Below, one piece after another: positions 25,073 through 38,082 of a stretch of 64,000 nucleotides of DNA. The notes under the pieces are model-generated. The model was not told the DNA's origin. It ran no database searches and saw only the letters and a program-made list of their open reading frames with translations. The first letter of the stretch is position 1, and every line of letters begins with the position of its first letter. The DNA is from Tetracentron sinense (Eukaryota; Streptophyta; Magnoliopsida; Trochodendrales; Trochodendraceae): contig JABCRI010001169.1 of NCBI GenBank assembly GCA_015143295.1, positions 19,427 to 83,426 of the forward strand, given 5' to 3'. A program made the translations under genes and the position numbers.

Positions 25073-25567
25073 GTTAGAAGAAATGAAATCAAAATCCGAT
25101 CACAGGTTTGGATTTCTAGCGCGTTTTTGTAGGTTTAGGCCGAAGTATACTTTCTAATTATGGATGTCGGCCTCTCGGTGCGCCATTCGGGTTAACGACC
25201 ACAGATTCAATCGAATCGAATTCCCACATTTTGGTTGTGTTGAAATACAAGCGTTAGAAGAAACGGTATCGAAATCCGGCCCCCGGTTTGAATTTGGGGC
25301 ACGTTTGTAAGTTTAGGCCGAAGAATACTTTCTAAGTATGGATTTCGAGCCTCACAGTGCCCAAATCAAGGAAACAACCTCGGATTCCAACGAAACGAAT
25401 TCTTACACTCAGGTTTGGTCGACAAATTGGTGTTAAAGGAAACAACATCGAAATCCGACCCGGTTTTGAATGAGTATGCTTTTTTACGTTTAGGCTGAAG
25501 TATACTTTCTATGTATGGATTTCGGTCTATCGGTGCGTAAATTGGGCAAACGACCACGGATTCTATC

Positions 25568-25791
25568 TTTTTTTTTTTTTTTGAGGAGGGTAAGCTTGGG
25601 TTAGGCGAACCCCGACTAGAATATATATAGAAATTGAAAGAGTTACAATCTAAGGTATTTACAACCAGATCTATCCTCTTCCATAATAGAGGAGAGAGCT
25701 GCAGGAAAATCCCATGGAAGAAGAACAAAAGCAATAGGAAAGGTACAATAATTGCCTAAACAATCTGCTCCCCGATTGCTTTCACGCCAAA
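25568..25791 (-). mobile_element. LINE tail copy 3 of the composite repeat
   Basis: 224 bp, same junctions as copy 2. On its right, half a monomer later, a different and longer LINE tail is inserted (25877-26222). Confidence 0.9.
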
Positions 25792-25876
25792 TATCGAAAC
25801 GAATTCCCACACTTAGGTTGGATTGAAATACACGGCTTTGATCCAATGATATCGAAATCCGATCAAAAGTTTGATT

Positions 25877-26222
25877 ATTTTTTTTTTTTTGGAAGGTAAG
25901 CTGGGGGTTAGGTAGACCCCGACCAGATATATAAATTAAAAAAGAAAAGGGATTACAATCTAAGGTAATTACAACCCGATCTGTCCTTTTCCAAAATGGA
26001 TAAAAGTGCAGAGGGAAACTCCCTTGGCAAAAGAACAATAGAGCTATTGAGAATACAAAATTTGGCTAGAAAATCAGCTGCCGAGTTACTTTCCCGCCAA
26101 ATATGATGAATAGAATATGCTCAAAACTGGGATAGCATGAGAATACATCTCATAACTAAATTCGCCAAGTACCAAGGAGGATCATTAGAAGCGTTCAGTA
26201 ACTGAGAGGCTTGCAGTGAAGT
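25877..26222 (-). mobile_element. Independent LINE tail, longer form, inserted in a composite unit
   Basis: 346 bp on the - strand: poly(T) at ~25878-25890, 3' UTR, then the C-terminal part of the RNase H domain (IHHIWRESN-like end). It interrupts the satellite word caggtttgatttggtgcg, and tgatt is present on both sides as a probable short target duplication. Its sequence is almost the same as the LINE tail at 52826-53300 and clearly different from the fourteen composite-repeat tails. It is therefore a separate, later insertion. Confidence 0.85.
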
Positions 26223-27038
26223 CTGATTTGGAGCGTGTTTTTAGGTTTAGGGCAAACTTTACTTTCTAAGTATGAATTTTGGGTCTCACTATGCCCAAAT
26301 CGGGGAAACAAATTCGGATTCCATCAAAACGAATTCTCACACTTAGGTTGGATCGAAATACATGCCTTAGAAGAAATAGCATTGAAATTTAACCGCCAAT
26401 TTAGATGTGGTGCACTTTTTTAGGTTTGGGATGAAGTATATTTTCTAAGTATGAATTTCGGCCACTCAGTGCGCAAATCGAGCAAATGACCTCGGCTTCT
26501 ACCGAAACAAATTATCACACTGAGATTGGATTGAAATACACATGTTAGAAGAAATGACATCAAAATCCGATCACAGGTTTGGATTTGTAGCGCGTTTGTA
26601 GGTTTAGGCCGAAGCATACTTTCTAAGTATGGATTTCGGCCTCTCGGTGCGCCATTCGGGCAAACGATCACCGATTCAATCAAATCGAATTCCCTCATTT
26701 TGGTTGGGTCGAAATACATGCGTTAGAAGAAACAGTATCGAAATCCGGCCCCCGTTTTGAATTTGGTGTGCGTTTGTAGGTTTAGGCCGAAGAATACTTT
26801 CTAAGTATGGATTTCGAGCCTCACGGGGCCCAAATCGGGTAAACTACCTCGGATTCCATCGAAACAAATTCCCACACTCAGGTTTGGTTGACAAACTGGT
26901 GTTAAAAGAAACAACATCGAAATCCGACCCCCGGTTTTGAATTGGTGTGCTTTTTTATGTTTAGGCTGAAGTATACTTTCTAAGTATGGATTTCGGCCTC
27001 TCGATGCATAAATTGGGCAAACGACCACAGATTCTATC

Positions 27039-27259
27039 TTTTTTTTTTTTTGGGAGGGTAAGCTCGGGTTAGGCAGACCCCGACCAGAATATATATGGAA
27101 AGTGAAAGAGTTACAATCTACGGTATTTACAACCAGATCTATCATCTTCCATAATAGAGGAGAGAGCTACATGAAAATGCCTTGGATGAAGAACAAAAGC
27201 ACTAGGAATGGTACAATAATTGCCTAAAAAATCTGCTCCCAGATTACTTTCACGCCAAA
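27039..27259 (-). mobile_element. LINE tail copy 4 of the composite repeat
   Basis: 221 bp, same junctions. It shares the variants atgccttgga and tctacggtatt with copies 8 and 14, so these three belong to one sub-lineage. Confidence 0.9.
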
Positions 27260-28153
27260 TATCGAAACGAATTCCCACACTTAGGTTGGATTGAAATACA
27301 CGGGTTAGATCAAATGACATCGAAATCCGATCACAGGTTTGATTTGGTGCGTGTTTGGAGGTTAAGGCCAAAATTTACTTTCTAAGTATGAATTTTGGGT
27401 CTCACTGTGCCCAAATCGGGGAAACGAACTCGGATTCCATCGAAACGAATTCTCACACTTAGGTTGGATCGAAATACACGCCTTAGAAGAAATAGCTTTG
27501 AAATCTAACCCCCGGTTTAGATGTGGCGCACTTTTTTAGGTTTGGGATGAATTGTACTTTCTAAGTATAAATTTAGGCCTCTCGGTGCGCAAATCGCGCA
27601 AATGACATTGGATTCTACCGAAACGAATTCTCACACTAAGGTTGGATTGAAATACACATGTCAGAAGAAATGACATCAAAATCCGATCATAGGTTTGGAT
27701 TTCTACCGTGTTTGTAGGTTTAGGCCAAAGTATACTGTATAAGTTTGGATTTCGGCCTCTCAGTTCGCCATTCGGGCAAACGACCACAGATTCGATCGAA
27801 TCGAATTCCCACATTTTGGTTGTGTTGAAATACATGCGTTAGAAGAAACAGTATCGAAATCCGGCCCCCGGTTTGAATTTGGTGCGCATTTGTTGGTTTA
27901 GGCCGAAGAATACTTTCTAAGTATGGATTTCGAGCCGCACAGTGCCCAAATGAAGGAAACTACCTCGGATTCCAACGAAACGAATTCTTACACTCAGGTT
28001 TGGTCGACAAACTGGCGTTAAAGGAAAAAACATCGAAATCCGACCCCGGTTTTGAATGAGTATTCTTTTTTACGTTTAGGCTGAAGTGTACTTTCTATGT
28101 ATGGATTTCGGTCTATGGGTGCGTAAATTGGGCAAACGACCACGGATTCTATC

Positions 28154-28374
28154 TACTTTTTTTTTTTGGGAGGGTAAGCTTGGGTTGGGCGGACCCCGAC
28201 CAGAATATATATTGAAACTGAAAGAGTTACAATCTAAGGTATTTACAACCAGATCTATCCTGTTCCATAATAGAGGAGAGAGCTGCAGGAAAACCCCTGG
28301 AAGAAGAACAAAAGCACTAGGAAAGGGACAATAATTGGCTAAAAAATCTGCTCCCCGATTGCTTTCACGCCAAA
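28154..28374 (-). mobile_element. LINE tail copy 5 of the composite repeat
   Basis: 221 bp, beginning actttttttttt. Right junction is gccaaatatcgaattgaattc, with the adjoining satellite slightly changed. It lies 1115 bp after copy 4. Confidence 0.9.
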
Positions 28375-29622
28375 TATCGAATTGAATTCCCACACTTAGG
28401 TTGGATTGAAATACATGGCTTAGATCCAATGATATCGAAATCCGATCACAGGTTTGATTTGGTGCGTGTTTTTAGGTTTAGGGCAAACTTTACTTTCTAA
28501 GTATGAATTTTGCGTCTCACTATGCCCAAATCGGGGAAACGAACTCGGATTCCATCAAAACGAATTCTCACACTTAGGTTGGATCGAAATACATGCCTTA
28601 GAAGAAATAGCATTGAAATCAAACCCCCAGTTTAGATGTGGTGCACTTTTTTAGGTTTGGGACGAAGTATACTTTCTAAGTACAAATTTCGGCCTCTCGA
28701 TGCGCAAATCGAGCAAATGACCTCGGATTCTACCGAAACAAATTCACACTGAGATTGAATTGAAATACACATGCTAGATGAAATGACATCAAAATCCGAT
28801 CACAGGTTTGGATTTCTAGCGCGTTTGTAGGTTTAGGCCGAAGTATACTTTCTAAGTTTGGATTTCGGCCTCTCGGTGTGCCATTCGGGCAAACGACCAC
28901 GGATTCAATCGAATCGAATTCCCACATTTTGGTTGGGTCGAAATACATGCGTTAGAAGAAACAGTATCGAAATCCGGCCCCTGTTTTGAATTTGGTGCGC
29001 GTTTGTAGGTTTTTGCCGAAGAACACTTTCTAAGTATGGATTTCGAGCCTCATGGTGCCCAAATCTGGGAAACTACCTCGGATTCCATCGAAACAAATTC
29101 CCACACTCAGCTTTGGTTGACAAACTGGCGTTAAAAGAAACAACATCGAAATCCGACCCCCGGTTTTGAATTGGTGTGCTTTTTTATGTTTAGGCTGAAG
29201 TATACTTTCTAAGTATGGATTTCGGCCTCTCGGTGCGTAAATTGGGCAAACGACCACGGATTCAATCGAATCGAATTCCCACATTTTGGTTGTCTTGAAA
29301 TACATGCGGTAGAAGAAACAGTATCGAAATCCGGCCCCCGGTTTGAATTTGGTGCGTGTTTGTAGGTTTAGGCCGAAGAATACTTTCTAAGTATGGATTT
29401 CGAGCCTCACTATGGCCAAATCAAGGAAACTACCTCAGATTCCTACGAAACGAATTCTTACACTCAGGTTTGGTCGACAAACTGGCGTTAATGGAAAAAA
29501 CATCGAAATCCGACCCCCGGTTTTGAATGAGTATGTTTTTTTACGTTTAGGCTGAAGTATACTTTCTATGTATGGATTTCGCAATATCGGTGCAAATTGG
29601 GCAAACGACCCCAGATTCTATC

Positions 29623-29849
29623 TTTTTTTTTTTTTTTTTTTGGTTGGGTAAGCTCGGGTTAGGCGGACCCCGACCATAATATATATAGAAACTGAAAGAG
29701 TTACAATCTAAGGTATTTACAACAAGATCTATCCTCTTCCATAATAGAGGAGAGAGCTGCAGGAAAATCCCCTGGAAGAAGAACAAAAGCACTAGGAAAG
29801 GTACAATAATTGCCTAAAATATCTGCTCGCCGATTGCTTTCACGTCAAA
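29623..29849 (-). mobile_element. LINE tail copy 6 of the composite repeat
   Basis: 227 bp with a long ~20-base poly(T). The unit on its left is 1469 bp, i.e. two extra monomers: D and E occur twice in 28850-29600. Confidence 0.9.
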
Positions 29850-31094
29850 TATCGAAACGAATTCCCACACTTAGGCTGGATTGAAATACACGGCTTAGAT
29901 CCAATGATATCGAAATCCGATCACAGGTTCGATTTGGTCCGTGTTTTTAGGTTGAGGGCAAACTTTACTTTCTAAGTATGAATTTTGGGTCTCACTATGC
30001 CCAAATCGGGGAAACGAACTCGGATTCCATCAAAACGAATTCTCACACTTAGGTTGGATCGAAATTCATGCCTTAGAAGAAATAGCATTGAAATCTAACC
30101 CCCATGTGGTGCACTTTTTTAGGTTTGGGACGAAGTATACTTTCTGAGTATAAATTTCGGCCTCTCGGTGCGCAAATCGAGCAAATGACCTCGGATTCTA
30201 CCGAAACAAATTCTCACACTAAGATTGGATTGAAATTCACATGTTAGAAGAAATGACATCAAAATCCGATTACATGTTTTGATTTCTGGCGTGTTTGAAG
30301 GTTTTGGCCGAAGTATACTTTCTAAGTATGGATTTCGACCTCTCGGTGCGCCATTCGGGCAAACAACCATGGATTCAATCGAATCGAATTCCCACATTTT
30401 GTTTGGGTCGAAATACATGCGTTAGAAGAAACAGTATCGAAATCCGGCCCTCGGTTTGAATTTGGTTCGCGTTTGTAGGTTTAGGCCGAAGAATACTATC
30501 TAAGTATGGATTTCGAGCCTCACGGTGCCCAAATCTGGGAAACTTCCTCAGATTCCATCGAAACAAATTCCCACACTCAGGTTTGGTTAACAAACTGGCG
30601 TTAAAAGAAACAACATCGAAGTCCGACCCCCGGTTTTGAATTCGTGTGCTTTTTTATGTTTAGGCTGAAGTATACTTTCTAAGTATGGATTTCGGCCTCT
30701 CGGTGCGTAAATTGGGCAAACGACCACGGATTCAATCGAATCGAATTCCCACATTTTGGTTGTGTTGAAATACATGCGTTAGAAGAAACAGTTTCGAAAT
30801 CCGGCCCCCGGTTTGAATTTGGTGCGTGTTTGTAGGTTTAGGCTGAAGAATAATTTTTAAGTATGGATTTCGAGCCTCACAGTGCCCAAATCAAGGAAAC
30901 TACCTCGGATTCCAACGAAACGAATTCTTACACTCAGGTTTGGTCGACAAACTGGCGTTAAAGGAAACAACATCGAAATTCGACCCCCGGTTTTGAATGA
31001 GTATGTTTTTTTACGTTTCAGCTGAAGTATACTTTCTATGTATGGATTTCGCTCTATCGGTGCGTAAATTGGGCAAACGACCATGGATTCTATC

Positions 31095-31318
31095 TTTTTT
31101 TTTTTTTTTTGGGAGGGTAAGCTCAGGTTAAGCGGACCCCGACCATAATATATATAGAAACTGAAAGAGTTACAATCTAAGGTATTTACAACCAGATCTA
31201 TCCTCTTCCAGAATAGAGGAGAGAGCTGCAGGAAAATCCCCTGGAAGAAGAACAAAATCACTAGGAAAGGTACAATAATTGCCTAAAAAATCTGCTGCCC
31301 GATTGCTTTCACGCCAAA
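31095..31318 (-). mobile_element. LINE tail copy 7 of the composite repeat
   Basis: 224 bp, same junctions. The unit to its left is 1472 bp with the same two-monomer expansion as the previous unit, so the seven-monomer form was itself duplicated. Confidence 0.9.
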
Positions 31319-31969
31319 TATCGAAACGAATTCCCACACTTAGGTTGGATTGCAATACACGGCTTAGATCCAATGATATCGAAATCCGATTACAGGTTTG
31401 ATTTGGTGCGTGTTTTTAGGTTTAGGGCAAACTTTACTTTCTAAGTATGAATTTTGGGTCTCACTATGCCCACATCGGGGAAACGAACTTGGATTCCCTC
31501 AAAACGAATTCTCACACTTAGGTTGGATCGAAATACATGCCTTAGAAGAAATAGCATTGAAATCTGACCCCCAGTTTAGATGTGGTGCACTTTTTTAGGT
31601 TTGGGACGATGTATACTTTCTAAGTATAAATTTCGGCCTCTCGGTGTGCAAATCGAGCAAATGACCTCGGATTCTACCGAAACAAATTCTCACACTGAGA
31701 TTGGATTGAAATACACATGTTAGAAGAAATGACATCAAATCCGATTACAGGTTTGGATTTCTAGCGCGTTTGTAGGTTTAGGCAGAAGTATACTTTCTAA
31801 GTATGGATTTCGGCCTCTCGGTGCACCTTTCGGGCAAACGACCATGGATTCAATCGATCTAACGAAATACATGCGTTAGAAGAAACAGTATCGAAATTCG
31901 GCCCCCGGTTTGAATTTGGTGCACATTTCTAGGTTTAGGCCGAAGAATACTTCTAAGTATGGATTTCGA

Positions 31970-34130
31970 GCCTCACGGTGCCCAAATTGGGGAAACTACC
32001 TCGGATTCCATCTAAACAAATTCCCACACTCAGGTTTGGTTGACAAACTGGCGTTAAAAGAAACAACATTGAAATCCGACCCCCGGTTTTGAATTGGTGT
32101 GCTTTTTTAGGTTTAAGCTGAAGTATACTTTCTAAGTATGGATTTCGGCCTCTCGGTGCGTAAATTGGGCAAACGACCACGGATTCTATCTTTCTTTCTT
32201 TTTTGGGGAGGGTAAGCTCGGGTTAGGCAGACCCCGACCAGAATATATATGGAAAGTGAAAGAGTTACAATCTACGGTATTTACAACCAGATCTGTCCTC
32301 TTCCATAATAGAGGATAGAGCTACAGGAAAATGCCTTGGATGTAGAACAAAAGCACTAGGAATGGTACAATAATTGGCTAAAAAATCCGCTTCCAGATTG
32401 CTTTCATGCCAAATATCGAAACGAATTCCCACACTTTGGTTGATTGAAATACACGGGTTAGATCAAATGACATCGAAACGAATTCCCACAGTTTCCAAGT
32501 ATGAATTTTGGGTCTCACTGTGCCCAAATCGGGGAAACGAACTCGGATTCCGTCGAAACAAATTCTCACACTTAGGTTGGATCGAAATACACGCCTTAGA
32601 AGAAATAGCATTGAAATCTAACCCCCGGTTTAGATGTGGTGCACTTTTTTATGTTTGGGATGAAGTATACTTTCTAAGTATAAATTTAGGCCTCTCGGTG
32701 CGCAAATCGAGCAAATGACATCGGATTCTACCGAAACGAATTCTCACAATGAGGTTGGATCGAAATACACATGTTAGAAGAAGTGGATCAAAATCCGATC
32801 ACAGGTTTGGATTTCCAGCCCGTTTGAAGGTTTAGACTGAAGTATAGTTTCTATGTATAGATTTCGAGCCTGCCGGTACCCAAATCAGGCAAACGATCTC
32901 GGATTCCATCTAAACGAATTCCCACACTTTGGTTTGGTTGAAATACGTTCGTTATAAGAAACGACATTGAAATCTGAACCCGGTTTGGAATTGGAGCGCT
33001 TTGTTACATTTAGGCTGATGTATACTTTCTAACTACGGATTTTGGCCTCTTGGTGCGCCAATCAGGCAAATGACCACAGATTCAATCGAAACGAATTCCC
33101 AAACTTAGGCTGGATCGAAACACATGCATTACAAGAAATGACATCGAAATCCGATCACAGGTTTGGATTTCTTGCGCGTTTGTAGGTTTAGGCCAAAGTA
33201 TACCTTCTAAGTATGGATTTCAAGCCTGTCGGTGCCCAAATCGAGCAAACGTCCTCGGATTCCATCGAAACAAATTCGCACAACTTGGTTTGGTCGAAAT
33301 ACAAGCGTTAGAAGAAATGACATCAAAATTCGACCTCCGGTATGGAATTGGGGCGCTTTTTTACGTGTAGGCCGAAATTTAGTTTCTAGGTATGGATTTC
33401 GACCTCTCGGTGCGCCATTCGGGCTAACAACCACGGATTTAATCGAATCGAATTACCACACGTAGGGTGGGTCGAAATACATGCATTAGAAGTAATGGCA
33501 TCGAAATCTGACCCCCGGTTCTAATTTAGTCCGTATTTGTAGGTTTAGCCTGAAGTATACTTTCGAAGTATGGATTTCAAGTCACTCGATGCCCAAATCG
33601 GGGAAATGACCTCGGAAACCATTGAAATGAATTCCCACACTGAGGTTTGGTCAAAATATAGGCGTTACAAGTAACGACATCAAAATCCGACCCCCGGGTT
33701 TGAATTAGTGCGCTTTTTTACGTCTAGGCGGAAGTATATATAGATTTCGGCATCTCGAAACCCAAATCGGGCAAATGAACTCGGATTCCATCGAAACAAA
33801 TTCTCACACTTAGAATGGCTCGAAATACACGTGTTAGAAGAAACGTCATCGAAATCTGACCCCCGGTTTTGAGGTGTTGCTCTTTTTTAGGTTTAGGACG
33901 AAGTATATTTTCAAAGCATGGATTTTGGCCTCCCGGTGCAAAAATTGGGCAAATAACCTCGGATTCTATTGAAATGAATTCCCACACTTAGGTTGGATCG
34001 AAATACACGTGTTAGAAGAAATGACATCGAAATGCGAGCACAGGTTTGGAATTTGTGCGGGTTTGTAGGCTTAGATCGAGGTATACTTTCTAAGTACGGA
34101 TTTCGAGTCTCTAGGTTCGCAAATAATGCA
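31970..34130 (+). repeat. Segmental duplicate, left copy (~2.1 kb)
   Basis: Distinctive words recur at a constant offset of 7358 bp: gttacatttaggctgatgta at 33003/40361 and catctcgaaa at 33751/41109. The segment includes LINE tail 8 and about ten satellite monomers. Borders are approximate, read by eye. Confidence 0.75.
32191..32413 (-). mobile_element. LINE tail copy 8 of the composite repeat
   Basis: 223 bp, poly(T) broken by c residues, of the copy 4/8/14 sub-lineage. Shortly to its right the A monomer is rearranged (a second gaaacgaattcccac near 32475), and the next LINE tail is 2311 bp away. Confidence 0.9.
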
Positions 34131-34501
34131 AACGACCTCGGATTGCATCGGAACAATTTCCACACTCAGGTTTGGTCGACACATGCGTTAGAAGAAATGT
34201 GATCAAAATCTGATCACAGGTTTGGATTTCTATCCGGTTTGAAGGTTTAGACCAAGTATACTTTCTAAGTATGGATTTCGAGCCTGCCAGTGCCCAAATC
34301 AGGCAAACGATCTCGGATTCCATCGAAACGAATTCTCACACTTTGGTTTGGCCGAAATACGTTCGTTATAAGAAACGACATTGAAATCTGAACCCGGTTT
34401 GGAATTGGAGCGCTTTTTTACGTCTAGGCTCAAGTATACTTTCTAAGTATGGATTTCGGCTGCTCGGTGCATAAATTGGGCAAACAACCACGGATTCTAT
34501 C

Positions 34502-34722
34502 TTTTTTTTTTTTTGGGCGGGTATGCTCGGGTTAGGCGGACCTTGACCAGAATATATATAGAAAGTGAAAGAGTTACAATCTAAGGTATTTACAACCAGA
34601 TCTATCCTCTTCCATAATAGAGGAGAGAGTTACAGGAAAATCGCCTGGAAGAAGAACAAAAGCACAAGGAAAGGTACAATAATTGGCTAAAAAATCTGCT
34701 CCCCAATTGCTTTCACGCCAAA
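34502..34722 (-). mobile_element. LINE tail copy 9 of the composite repeat
   Basis: 221 bp. It starts the most regular stretch of the domain: the next four copies follow at 1116, 1118, 1122 and 1122 bp. Confidence 0.9.
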
Positions 34723-35617
34723 TATTGAAACGAATTGCCACACTTAGGTTGGATTGAAATACACGGGTTAGATCAAATGATATCGAAATCCGATCACAAG
34801 TTTGATTTGGTGCGTGTTTGTAGGTTTTGGCCAAAATTTACTTTCTAAGTATGAATTTCGGGTCTATCTCTGCCCAAATCGGGGAAACGAACTCGGATTT
34901 CATCGAAACGAATTCTCACACTTAGGTTGGATCGAAATACACGCCTTAGAAGAAATAGAATTGAAATCTAACCCCCGGTTTAGATGTGGTGCACTTTTTT
35001 AGCTTTGGGACGAAGTATACTTTCTAAGTATAAATTTCGACCTCTCAGTGCGCAAATCGAGCAAATGACCTCGGATTCTACCGAAACGAATTCTCACACT
35101 GAGGTTGGATTGAAATACACATGTTAGAAGAAATGAAATCAAAATCCTATCACAGGTTTGGATTTCTAGCCTGTTTGTAGGTTTTGGCCGAAGTATTCTT
35201 TCTAAGTGTGGATTTCGGCCTCTCGGTGCGCCATTTGGGCAAATGACCACGGATCAATCGAATCGACTTCCCACTATTTGGTTGGGTCGAAATACATGCA
35301 TTAGAAGAAACAATATCGAAATCCGGCCCCCAGTTTGAATTTGGTGCACGTTTGTAGGTTTAGGCCGCAGAATACTTTCTAAGTATGGATTTTGAGCCTC
35401 ACGATGCACAAATCAAGGAGACTACTTCGGATTCAATTGAAACGAAGACCCACACTCAGGTTTGGTCAACAAACTGGCGTTAAAAGAAACAACATCGAAA
35501 TCCGACCCCCAGTTTTGAATTGGTGCGCTTTTTTTACGTTTAGGCTGAAGTATACTTTCTAAGTATGGATTTCGGCTTGTCGGTGCGTAAATTGGGCAAA
35601 CGACCACGGATTCTATC

Positions 35618-35840
35618 TTTTTTCTTTTTTTTGGGAGGGTAAGCTCGGGTTAGGCGGACCCCGACCAGAATATATATAGAAAGTGAAAGAGTTACAATCT
35701 AAGGTATTTACAACCAGATCTATCCTCTCCCACAATAGAGGAGAGAGCTACAGGAAAATCCCCTGGAAGAAGAACAAAAGCTCTAGGAAAGGTACAATAA
35801 TTGGTTTAAAAATCTGCTCCCCGATTGCTTTCACGCCAAA
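35618..35840 (-). mobile_element. LINE tail copy 10 of the composite repeat
   Basis: 223 bp. With the satellite up to 36735 it forms a clean type unit of 1118 bp: LINE tail, then A-half, B, C, D, E, A-half. Confidence 0.9.
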
Positions 35841-36735
35841 TATCGAAACGAATTCCCACACTTAGGTTGGATTGAAATACACGGGTTAGATCAAATGATT
35901 TCGAAATCCGATCACAGGTTTGATTTGGTGCGTGTTTGTTGGTTTAGGCCAAAATTTACTTTCTAAGTATGAATTTCGGGTCTCACTGTGCCCAAATCGG
36001 GGAAACGAACTCGGATTCCATCGAAACGAATTCTCACACTTAGGTTGGATCGAAATACACGCCTTAGAAGAAATAGCATTGAAATCTAACCCCCAGTTTA
36101 GATGTGGCGCACTTTTTTAGGTTTGGGACTAAGTATACTTTCTAAGTATAAATTTTGGCCTCCCGGTGCGCAAATCGAGCAAATGGCCTCAGATTCTACT
36201 GAAACGAATTCTCACACTGAGGTTTGTTTGAAATACACATGCTAGAAGAAATGACATCAAAATCAATTCATAGGGTTGGATTTCTACCGTGTTTGTAGGT
36301 TTAGGCCGAAGTATTCTTTCTAAGTATGGATTTCGGCTTCTCGGTGCGCCATTCGGGTTAACGACCACGGTTTCAATCGAATCGAATTCCCACATTTTGG
36401 TTGGGTCGAAATACATGCGTTAGAAGAAACAGTATCGAAATCCGACCCCCAGTTTCAATTTGGTTCGCGTTTGTAGGTTTAGGCCGAAGAATACTTTCTA
36501 AGTATGGATTTCGAGCCTCACAGTGCCCAAATCCAGGAAACTACCTCGTATTCCATCGAAACGAATTCTTACACTCAGGTTTGGTCGACAAACTAGCGTT
36601 AAAGGAAACAGCATCGAAATCCGACCCCCGGTTTTGAATGAGTATGCTTTTTTACGTTTAGACTGAAGTATACTTTCTAAGTATGGATTTCGGCTTGTCG
36701 GTGCGTAAATTGGGCAAACGACCACGGATTCTATC

Positions 36736-36961
36736 TTTTTTCTTTCTTTTTTTTGGAGGGTAAGCTCGGGTTAGGCGGACCTCGACCAGAATATACATAG
36801 AAACTGAAAGAGTTACAATCTAAGGTATTTACAACCAGATCTATCATCTTCCATAATAGAGGAGAGAGCTGCAGGAAAATCCCCTGGAAGAAGAACAAAT
36901 TTACTAGGAAAGGTACAATAATTGGCTAAAAAATGTGCTCCCCGATTGGTTTCACTCCAAA
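36736..36961 (-). mobile_element. LINE tail copy 11 of the composite repeat
   Basis: 226 bp. It shares private variants with copy 12 (gtgctccccgattggtttcac, atatacatag), marking the pair as products of a recent unit duplication. Confidence 0.9.
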
Positions 36962-37857
36962 TATCGAAACGAATTCCCACCCTTAGGTTGGATTGAAATA
37001 CACGGGTTAGATCCAATGATATCGAAATCCAATCAAAGGTTTGATTTGGTGCTTGTTTTTAGGTTTAGGCCAAAATTTACTTTGTAAGTATGAATTTTGG
37101 GTCTCACTATGCCCAAATCGGGGAAATGAACTCAGATTCCATCGAAACGAATTCTCACACTTAGGTTGGATCGAAATACATGCCTTAGAAGAAATAGCAT
37201 TGAAATCTAACCCCCAGTTTAGATGTGGTGCACTTTTTTAGGTTTGGGACGAAGTATACTTTCTAAGTATAAATTTCGGCCTCTAGGTGCGCAAATCGAG
37301 CAAATGACTCGGATTCTACTGAAAAAAAATTCTCACACTGAGATTGGATTGAAATACACATGTTAGAAGAAATGACATCAAAATCCGATCACAGGTTTTG
37401 ATTTCTAGCTCATTTTTGTAGGTTTAGGCTGATGTATACTTTCTAACTATGGATTTCGGCCTCTCGGTGCGCCATTCGGGTTAACGACCATGGATTCAGT
37501 CGAATCGAATTCCCACAATTTGGTTGGGTCGAAATACATGCGTTAGAAGAAACAGTATCGAAATCCAGCCCCCGGTTTCAATTTGGTTCGCGTTTGTAGG
37601 TTTAGGCCGGAGAATACTTTCTAAGGATGGATTTGAGCCTCACGGTGCCCAAATCAAGGAGACTACCTTAGATTCCATCGAAACGAATTCCCACACTCAG
37701 GTTTGGTTGACAAACTGGCGTTAAAAGAAACAGCATCGAAATCCGACCCCCAGTTTTGAATTGGTGCCATTTTTTACGTTTAGGCTGAAGTATACTTTCT
37801 AAGTTTGGATTTCGGCTGCTCAGTGCGTAAATTGGGCAAACGACCACGGATTCTATC

Positions 37858-38082
37858 TTTTTTTTTTCTTTTTTGGGAGGGTAAGCTCGGGTTAGGCGGA
37901 CCTCGACCAGAATATACATAGAAACTGAAAGAGTTACAATCTAAGGTATTTACAACCAGATCTATCATCTTCCATAATAGAGGAGAGAGCTGCAGGAAAA
38001 TCCCCTCGAAGAAGAACAAAATTACTAGGAAAGGTACAATAATTGGCTAAAAAATGTGCTCCCCGATTGGTTTCACTCCAAA
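37858..38082 (-). mobile_element. LINE tail copy 12 of the composite repeat
   Basis: 225 bp, nearly the same as copy 11. The whole 1122-bp unit that begins here repeats the unit before it with only about eight differences that I could find. Confidence 0.92.
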
